NCBI GenBank assembly: GCA_964023275.1
Contig: OZ029927.1
Span: forward strand, 18,222,039 to 18,286,038
Length of the DNA: 64,000 nt
Source of the DNA: Norana najaformis
Taxonomy: Eukaryota; Annelida; Clitellata; Crassiclitellata; Hormogastridae
Direction: 5' to 3'
Part shown: positions 57,287-64,000 of the stretch, in pieces
Numbering within the stretch: the stretch's first letter is position 1
Layout of the letters: each line of letters starts with the position of its first letter
Made by a program: the position numbers and the translations under genes
Notes under the pieces: generated by a model
Seen by the model: the letters and a program-made list of their open reading frames with translations, nothing else
The model's database searches: none
What the model was told of the DNA's origin: nothing

Positions 57287-58849
57287 ATGAAACGACTGCT
57301 GATTTTGACGATTTTAGTGCAGGCATTTGGGTCCGTTCCGGGTGTCAAGATCATCATGGCCTCGCCACAGATTAAGAGCCACATCCTGGAACAGTCGTCG
57401 CTTGCAGAAGAACTGGTTTCTAGAGGACATCGGGTCTACATTGCTGTGGGCTCTCGCTTCCCGAACGAAGCGGATATCGAAAAACTGGGCATCAAGATAC
57501 TACCCTATAAGATTCCCGATGACGTATTATACGGCGTTTCGGAGGAATTCGAACAAATTATGGTTAACACAACATTCCATGCTGGTGATGATGCTTCCAT
57601 GCAATCAGATCAACTGTTAGCGAAACTGGCGTATCGCGACTGCGCCTACATGATGGAGGACGCGAATTTCCTAGAAGAGGTGAGAACAATTCACTTCGAC
57701 CTGGCGATTATTGAACCGTTTTTCCTCTCATCTTGCAATCTCATCCTGCCGAAATATCTCGACGTACCCTTCATCTCGATGACGACCTTTTACATTTGGT
57801 GGCATATTCGCGTCCCTGTACTACCCTCTTTCTTTTCTATTGTGTCCTTGTGGACCGATGCGACTGAGATTACGTTTTTAACGAGACTGGAAAACTTAGT
57901 GAACTATCTCTCACTTGATAACTTCCTGTCCAAGAGAGCGCCTGAAAATTCGACTCTTCTTGAACGTTTTGCACCAAGTGTGCAGTCGTGGAATGACCTG
58001 TATCGCCGTGCGGAATTATTTTTAGTCGAAGTTGACCATCATCTGGAAAGTGCAGTTCCAATGACGCCAAATGTTATCTCAGTAGCTGGATTGACAACCC
58101 GAAATGCAAAAGCACTCCCATCGGGTTTAGAAGGAGTAGTTCAAAACGCTACTGATGGCATTATTTTGCTGAGTCTCGGCTCGGTAGCTTATTACTTTCC
58201 AAGTGAAGTTATAGTTAAATTTCTTGAAGCTTTTTCCAGACTGAACCAGACTGTACTGGTGAAGCTTTTCATTCCTGAGGGTGTCAAAGTTCCACAGAAT
58301 GTTAAAGTATTCTCGTGGTTGCCTCAGAATGACGTTCTCGGTCATCCCAAAACAAGGCTCTTTATTACTCATTGTGGAAATAACGGTCAACATGAGGCGC
58401 TTTATCATGGTGTTCCGATGATAGGATTTCCACTTTTTGCTGAACAGCATGATAACTGCGTTCGAGGTTATAAGAAAGGATTCGGAATAGTGATGGATAT
58501 TCTCCACTTCACTTCCGATGAACTGTTCATAAAAATTAAAGAAGTTCTCAACAATCCGAAATATCGGTCAACAATCAGAAAAGCATCTCAAGTATTTCGG
58601 GATCAGCCAATGCATCCACGTCAGAGAGGAGCAATTTGGGTAGAACACGTGATTGAACATGGCGGAAAGCATTTGCGTCCTATGACGATGGACATGCCTC
58701 TCTACCAGTTCTACATGCTGGATATTCTTGGGTTTATTTGCATTGTTGCTTGCATCTTCTACATTTTATTCAGATTGATTGTAAAATATTGCTACAAAGT
58801 TTGTTGTCTGTCTAAACTACAAAATTTTGACAAAGTAAAATCAGAATGA
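57287..58849 (+). CDS. UGT-10: UDP-glycosyltransferase, diverged intact copy
   Basis: 520-residue UGT, single exon, clearly older than UGT-1 to -9. Signal peptide MKRLLILTILVQAFGSVPG, then VKIIMASPQIKSH with His32; FDLAIIEPF with the acidic residue at the charge-relay place; SLGS instead of SFGS; signature FSWLPQNDVLGHP, THCGNNGQHEALYHG, FAEQHDN; membrane helix about FICIVACIFYILF; KVKSE tail, again KXKXX. Start at 57287 chosen over the in-frame ATG at 57227 because it begins the hydrophobic signal peptide at the same distance from His32 as in all paralogues; the upstream ATG would add 20 residues. The window neighbours suggest the same pathway, with a different acceptor range given its diverged N-terminal half. 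Confidence 0.93.
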   Translation: MKRLLILTILVQAFGSVPGVKIIMASPQIKSHILEQSSLAEELVSRGHRVYIAVGSRFPNEADIEKLGIKILPYKIPDDVLYGVSEEFEQIMVNTTFHAGDDASMQSDQLLAKLAYRDCAYMMEDANFLEEVRTIHFDLAIIEPFFLSSCNLILPKYLDVPFISMTTFYIWWHIRVPVLPSFFSIVSLWTDATEITFLTRLENLVNYLSLDNFLSKRAPENSTLLERFAPSVQSWNDLYRRAELFLVEVDHHLESAVPMTPNVISVAGLTTRNAKALPSGLEGVVQNATDGIILLSLGSVAYYFPSEVIVKFLEAFSRLNQTVLVKLFIPEGVKVPQNVKVFSWLPQNDVLGHPKTRLFITHCGNNGQHEALYHGVPMIGFPLFAEQHDNCVRGYKKGFGIVMDILHFTSDELFIKIKEVLNNPKYRSTIRKASQVFRDQPMHPRQRGAIWVEHVIEHGGKHLRPMTMDMPLYQFYMLDILGFICIVACIFYILFRLIVKYCYKVCCLSKLQNFDKVKSE

Positions 58850-60528
58850 AAAGTTCCTGTCACCGATACTTGTAACGTTCAGGACTGTTTGTAAGCATTT
58901 ATCTTCTCTAATGAATACAGCTTTTGCTGGCAAAACTTTAGGCTGTTTGCTCTCTAAGTGCTGCATGACCTTCCTTAAAATACAAGGTAAAAGTTGCAAA
59001 CTTGTTTATATGCTTCTAAAGTAACGCCCACAACGTTGACGTTTGTAATGGTTTGCAGGAAATTTGGTTCAAGTGCAAACACGACACTGCAACAACAGTA
59101 TACCTCTCCAAAGTTCCTGATATCAAAAATTTTTAAAAGTTACCGTTTACTCCGATCTGATGGTGTCATATATAGAAAGATACATATTATATTAGTCATG
59201 GTGGTCCAAATGCTACAGTATGCGGCGTTGCTATAGGAATACCAGAACTGTATAGGCTTTAAAATGTTTCACTTTCTTAGTGATATTCTATTTTTGATAT
59301 AGATTGCGATCAAATGGCTGTTGATATGATACTGTTGCTATCATATTATTGGTCTGATAAGAGAATTTCATACATGGCTTTGTTGATCTTGTTCATTCCC
59401 AAGTCTTCGGGTCGTTGTAGAGATGGAAAACAACATGTTATTTAGGCCAGTGTGACATGTAACATGAACACCAATTTCAGTCAGGCATCAGACAGTCTGT
59501 ATTGCGTTGGTTCTATTTAAAGCCCTGCAGTATCAAAGAACCTTTCCCTGAAGCACAGTAAGTTCTGCAAGATCAACAAGGGAGACTAATCTAGGTATTA
59601 TTACTCCATTAAAGTGTGGATCTCCAAAACATGGGATGGGGAGGGTAATGCAAAATGCAGATAAACGTGGACAAGGGGAGAGAGCAGTTCAGAGTGGGTC
59701 AGATATGCAGACGTCTTTTATGGACGACCCCCGTCATGGACCTCGCTCTAGCCAACGGTTGATGGATAACAGAGAGACGTGACATACTTTACTTCTGCAG
59801 TCTCACGCGTTAATACAATTAAATACGTCTCAGTAATGTCCTATTTGCACGCATGCAAAAAGCCAGTTTATGCCGGATGCAGGGAGCCACTCTGGCCGTA
59901 CGTTTCCTTCCATCGGAGTTTAGAAAGTCAATGTAAAGAGCAAGGAGCAGGGGTGCCAGATGAATATCGACTGATCACTCCGGTAATTCCCTCATCCTCA
60001 AAACTCAGATGGGAGGGACATCCCATCCAGCACACACACACTCGTTGGGGTAGTGTTGGAAAGCATTGGGACAGCGTTTGAGCAACGTTTGTCTAGAACT
60101 GCCCCAATGTGTCCCAACGGAGCTTGGATATGGCAGGACATATGGCGGCCATGAACCATTGAACCCACCAATGCAACCAGGCTAGCTAGCAGAAGAATGG
60201 TTTGAACTATGATCCAATCTGATTGAAACAAAAGCCAGATTTTTTGTTAATTGCGTGCAAGATGCAAAGTCGAATCTGTTTCAGAGGCGTCACGATCACA
60301 ACAATACGAAACGAGAGCGAGAAGATGAGCAGATGAGCAGATTAGGCAATCTTGCGATAGCGCGATCATCAGGACAATAATAGCCTGTGTGATAATATAG
60401 CGAACTTCACCCATAAAACTATAATATAGTTCGTGATATACTCAACATATGCTATGTGTTGATTGTCGTAAGAAGTGTGAGCATTAGAATAAAGAGTACA
60501 GGTTATAGAAACGTTCTACTAAAGAGCC
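58850..60528. other. Spacer between UGT-10 and UGT-11
   Basis: About 1.7 kb with no gene I can support. It does not share the flank sequence of the recent copies. An open frame at 59779-60081 has no recognisable domain. A TATAATATAG string at 60420-60429 lies about 100 bases before the UGT-11 start. Confidence 0.6.
60412..60429 (+). promoter_or_regulatory. Possible TATA-type element of UGT-11
   Basis: CATAAAACTATAATATAG, about 100 bases upstream of the ATG. In an AT-rich genome this may be chance. Confidence 0.22.
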
Positions 60529-62091
60529 ATGAGTCGGTTACTAATTTTTCTTGTTCTCCTGGGGTCATTAGCAATGGCCTATAGTGCAAAGATCATCATG
60601 ACATCGCCACAGATCAGAAGCCATATACTGGAGCAGGTTGCTCTTGGAGAAGAACTGGCTTCTAGAGGTCACGAAGTCTACATTGCAATCGGATCGCGTT
60701 ACCCGGATATGGAAAGCATCGAAAAACGAGGTGTGAAAACGCTGACGTATAAAATTCCAGATGACGTGATGTATGGAGTGTCCGAAGACTTCGAAAGAAC
60801 CTCCGTGAGCGTCGTGTTTGATCCTAGTGAGGACGTTTACAAAACGGTCTTGAAACTCGTCTCACGACTGGGGTACAGCGAATGCACGTACATGATGGAG
60901 GACGATGCTTTCCTCGATACAGTAAAAAAACTCAACTTCAGTTTGGCAATCGTCGAACCGTTCCTTGCCGCATCTTGCACTCTTATCCTACCAAAATATC
61001 TAGCCATACCATTTGTCTCTTTGACGCCCGCATATCTTCCTTGGCGCATTCGGCTCCCTTCACTGCCATCATTTTATCCACTGATGACAGTTTGGACCGA
61101 CCCACGGGAGATTACGCTGCTGGCAAGGCTTAGAAACGTTGTCACATACCTAACGACTTCCTATCAGTTTCAGACAATTTCGCCAGAAAATAGGACGCTT
61201 CTGGATCGCTTTGCCTCAGGTACAAACAGCTGGAACGATCTTGCACATTCGTCTCAGCTGTTCTTAGCTGAGATCGACCATCATCTGGGAAATTCAGCTC
61301 CCGCAATGCCGAATTATATTTCTGTTGCCGGTCTGACGACCAGCAAGGCAAAGAAACTGCCCGAGAATCTTGAAAGCATCGTTAAAAGTTCACCCGATGG
61401 TGTTATTTTGTTGAGCTTCGGTTCGATAGCTTACTACTTTCCAAAAGAAGTCATAGCTAAATTCCTCGAAGCGTTTTCCAGATTGAACCAGACTGTACTG
61501 GTGAAGCTTTTCGTTCCTGGGGGTGTCAAAGTTCCACAGAATGTTAAGGTACTTTCATGGTTGCCTCAAAATGATGTTCTCGGTCATCCGACAACAAAAC
61601 TGTTCATAACTCATTGTGGAAATAACGGTCAACATGAGGCGCTTTATCATGGTGTTCCGATGATAGGTTTTCCACTGTTTACGGATCAACATCAAAACTG
61701 TCATCGAGGTTATAAGAAAGGATTCGGATTAGTGATGGATATTCTTCGCTTCACTTCCGATGAACTGTTCACAAAAATAAAGGAAGTTCTGAACAATCCG
61801 AAATATCGGTCAACAATCAGAAAAGCATCGGAAGCATTTCGGGATCAGCCAATGCATCCACGTCAGAGAGGAGCATTTTGGGTAGAGCACGTGATTCAAC
61901 ATGGCGGAAAGCATTTGCGTCCTTTGACGATGGATATGCCTCTCTACCAGTTCTACATGTTGGATATTCTAGGGATTATTGTCGTTAGCCTATTTCTGGT
62001 GGGCCTAATGGTCCGTGGTTTAGTTAAATACCTTTTAAATTCCTGCAGTAGTTCTTACAAGCAACCAACAGCCAAGTTCAAATCTCAGTGA
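60529..62091 (+). CDS. UGT-11: UDP-glycosyltransferase, diverged intact copy
   Basis: 520-residue single-exon UGT. Signal peptide MSRLLIFLVLLGSLAMAYS, then AKIIMTSPQIRSH with His32; FSLAIVEPF with the acidic residue; SFGS; signature LSWLPQNDVLGHP, THCGNNGQHEALYHG; and uniquely in this window FTDQHQN, with the Asp-Gln pair usual for sugar contacts in animal UGTs, where all others have Glu-Gln. Membrane helix about GIIVVSLFLVGLMV; tail KFKSQ (KXKXX). The N-terminal half is strongly diverged (VFDPSEDVYKTVLKL, SYQFQTISPENRTLLDRF) while the C-terminal half stays close to UGT-10. It lacks any upstream similarity to the shared module, so its expression may differ. Confidence 0.95.
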   Translation: MSRLLIFLVLLGSLAMAYSAKIIMTSPQIRSHILEQVALGEELASRGHEVYIAIGSRYPDMESIEKRGVKTLTYKIPDDVMYGVSEDFERTSVSVVFDPSEDVYKTVLKLVSRLGYSECTYMMEDDAFLDTVKKLNFSLAIVEPFLAASCTLILPKYLAIPFVSLTPAYLPWRIRLPSLPSFYPLMTVWTDPREITLLARLRNVVTYLTTSYQFQTISPENRTLLDRFASGTNSWNDLAHSSQLFLAEIDHHLGNSAPAMPNYISVAGLTTSKAKKLPENLESIVKSSPDGVILLSFGSIAYYFPKEVIAKFLEAFSRLNQTVLVKLFVPGGVKVPQNVKVLSWLPQNDVLGHPTTKLFITHCGNNGQHEALYHGVPMIGFPLFTDQHQNCHRGYKKGFGLVMDILRFTSDELFTKIKEVLNNPKYRSTIRKASEAFRDQPMHPRQRGAFWVEHVIQHGGKHLRPLTMDMPLYQFYMLDILGIIVVSLFLVGLMVRGLVKYLLNSCSSSYKQPTAKFKSQ

Positions 62092-62136
62092 CAAAAATAG
62101 GGACTACCTCTGCTTTTTAATTTTGCATTCTTATTG

Positions 62137-62329
62137 TCAGTGATGGGTAAATAATTTTGAAAGGCATTTTAAATAGTAGACCTATTCTAAATATTTTTAA
62201 AGTACTTAAACCACATTTTAAAATACTTTTGAGGTATTTAAAACACCATTTAAAGTAATTTTTGAAGTACTTAAAACACCATTTTAAATACTTTTCACTA
62301 GTTTTCAAACGCATTTTAGCCATCACTGA
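62137..62329. mobile_element. hAT-like non-autonomous DNA element (MITE)
   Basis: Perfect 10-base terminal inverted repeats TCAGTGATGG and CCATCACTGA enclose about 190 bases of repeated AAATACTTT/AAAGTACTT motifs, the make-up I recall for hAT-type MITEs with CAGTGATGG ends. No transposase. Flanking 8-base duplications are not clear (TCTTATTG and TCGCTAAG), so the copy is old or the ends are off by a few bases. Confidence 0.72.
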
Positions 62330-62849
62330 TCGCTAAGTACTATTTTCTGTCGTTTCTGAGAGGTGCCATTTCAATAGCTGTTTTTCAATTGTAACAATTT
62401 ACACTAAAGCCGATACTTGTGCTCGGGTTAGCGTTCTTCTTAAAGTATCCTACTTAAAGTAATGATACTGTAGTATTTTTATTATTAATTATAATTAACA
62501 TGAATCTTATATATATATATATGTTTATTAATCTGAAAATATTCATGAAAATGTGTTTCCACGTGTTGACCTATGAATATTAATATTAGGATTGCCTACC
62601 GCGATTATTATTAGTTCCCTGTATTATACTGTACCAGTTGCTTATGAAATATGTTTATCTGTTAATGTGTTGTCTTAAAACGCCTAAATTAAGCTTAAAC
62701 TTGCTCCAATTAGAGCAAGCATATGTGGTAGGCCTATTGGTCTTTGCATATATCACCAATTAATGTAAATCAGTAAATCCTTTATACCAGCAATAATTTC
62801 TTAATATCGCTTCCAGTACATAAACGCTTCGTAACAATGATCTGGAGAA

Positions 62850-62965
62850 AACCCACGTAATCGTAATTGTAATCGTAAGCTCGAGACTTCTACAAAGCCC
62901 AACGAAAGCTAAGTTGCGGGAAACAGCTTATTCACAAGCGCTCAGTCAAAACAAAAAGTAGCAGC
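62850..62965 (+). repeat. Dispersed repeat shared with Z spacers
   Basis: The stretch with ATCGTAATTGTAATCGTAAG, CGAGACTTCTACAAAGCCC and TTATTCACAAGCGCTCAGTC matches 10826-10925 (and its Z2 and Z3 copies), just upstream of the DUF4806-type exons. Confidence 0.65.
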
Positions 62966-63439
62966 AGTAAGTAGGCTGTCGCCTAACTAAAACAACTAGA
63001 ACGAGACACAGCTGCTTCAAGTGTTGTCTTTCTCGCTGTCGTGACAGTGGAGCTGGCTCTATCTAAACTTCTTTTTAGATTACTTTACAAAATCTTTGTC
63101 AGTGTACGAGATAAACTCGACTGGAAAGTAATCGGATTCATCAGTCGAAAGATTCACGAAGCACACCAGGATTAAGAATAGGGAGCTGCGGTGAGATAAT
63201 CTATCGGGTTTGGATCTTAAAAATGAAAGAAACTAATCATTGTATCACGGGGCTGCCGAGTCCTGCCGATCTGCTCTCGTTAAGTGAAAACTGATAGGGT
63301 ATATAACTTTTCCCCATTAGGGTTAGTTGAACATCATTAGACGCCGAGGTTATACGGTGCGCTGAGGAAACTGCGTGACTGTCGGTAATTGTCGTGCGTC
63401 GCGTGGTCGGGTGATATTTGGAAGAGTGCACATTTTTCA

Positions 63440-63620
63440 AGGTGAGTTAGGCACATGATAGACAGAACTGCCAGTGTGTTCGGCTTTCACCTCTGCGGCC
63501 GAGGTTCGAGTCCCAGTGTGTCTTGTGAAACTGACGATTCGTTTTCGAGTCGTGTGACCCGTAAGGTAAAGTGGTGCAATCGCTTTTTGTATTTGCATTT
63601 GTATGGCATTGCATTATATT
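63440..63620 (+). mobile_element. Second tRNA-like SINE
   Basis: CTGCGGCCGAGGTTCGAGTC around a perfect B-box GGTTCGAGTCC at 63503-63513, with a TTTGCATTTGTAT-type tail running into a simple repeat. Differs from the X-spacer family in the body. A weak A-box only. Confidence 0.55.
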
Positions 63621-63790
63621 GCTTTATACTGCATTTTATTGCAGGATACTTTATTGCAATGCATCGCATTGTAGTGTAATGTACTATATTGTATTATATT
63701 ACATTGTATTGTATTGAATTGTACTGTATTGTATTGTTTTACATTAAGCTGGACTAGACTAGATTAGATTAATTAGATTAGATCTTTCTG
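63600..63790 (+). repeat. Degenerate TTGTA/TTGCA-type repeat
   Basis: Imperfect five-base units (ATTGT, ATTGC, ACTGT), cleanest at about 63685-63740, then TAGATTAGATT units near 63760-63780. Confidence 0.85.
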
Positions 63791-64000
63791 TTCCACTAGC
63801 GGCCCTACAGACTCAACCATAGCATGAGTACATTGACTGTACACTGTCTGTCGCAAGCTAAACACCATTTTTATCTGCCTAGGTAGTAAAATGGACTAGC
63901 TATCACTGTCCTTCGGGGTAAGCTCGTCTTCTTTGTTCTTCTTCTTGAACCGGGACCTCGTCTGAGACCTTCAGCACTGCAAGGTCCGTCGCCTGTCTGG

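Larger units (their letters stand above)
62092..64000. other. Right-hand flank, no gene recognised
   Basis: Contains a hAT-like MITE, a TATA run near 62510-62522, a dispersed repeat fragment (62850-62965), a second SINE type (63440-63620) and a TTGTA-rich run. No supported coding region. Confidence 0.65.

Noticed and set aside
59779..60081. 100-codon + strand open frame between UGT-10 and UGT-11
   Set aside because: No signal peptide, domain or conserved context; no copy elsewhere in the window.

Overview
This is animal nuclear DNA, most likely from a marine invertebrate. The signs are ER-type UDP-glycosyltransferase (UGT) genes with signal peptides and C-terminal membrane anchors, spliceosomal exons, tRNA-derived SINEs, a CR1-like non-LTR retrotransposon, a hAT-type MITE, and AT-rich spacers full of microsatellites. 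I cannot name the species from sequence alone.

The window is a head-to-tail UGT array, all on the + strand: 11 single-exon UGT copies, numbered here UGT-1 to UGT-11. UGT-1 is cut by the window edge. UGT-2 and UGT-4 are pseudogenes by in-frame nonsense codons, and UGT-8 lacks six codons of the donor-binding domain. UGT-3, -5, -6, -7, -9, -10 and -11 have full open frames of 513-520 residues. UGT-1 to -9 are very recent duplicates; UGT-10 and -11 are older, diverged relatives.

Three spacer types separate the recent copies. X (about 2.7 kb, after UGT-1, -6, -8) holds a fossil UGT 3' end and a SINE. Y (3.9-5.1 kb, after UGT-5 and -7) holds long pyrimidine and CAGA microsatellites and a reversed SINE. 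Z (about 7.9 kb, after UGT-2, -3, -4) holds a broken CR1-like retrotransposon on the - strand, a spliced DUF4806-type gene fragment on the + strand and a cluster of hairpins. Spacer type tracks protein type: A-type proteins (UGT-2,3,4,5,7,9) are followed by Z or Y (UGT-9 by a distinct flank), B-type proteins (UGT-1,6,8) by X. The array therefore grew as A-Y-B-X pairs (32526-42174 and 42175-53130), with a separate triplication of A-Z units (4062-13472, 13473-23019, 23020-32525).

The intact UGTs share a signal peptide (about residues 1-19), a conserved His32 at the usual catalytic-base position, an acidic residue (Glu143) at the usual charge-relay position, the UGT signature around residues 341-386, one transmembrane anchor and a cytosolic KXKXX ER-retrieval tail. 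They would act as ER-lumen enzymes moving a sugar from a UDP-sugar to small lipophilic acceptors. UGT-5 and UGT-9 have Gly at residue 143.

The right end (58850-60528 and 62092-64000) has no further recognised gene beyond UGT-11; it holds a hAT-like MITE, another SINE head and a degenerate pentanucleotide repeat.
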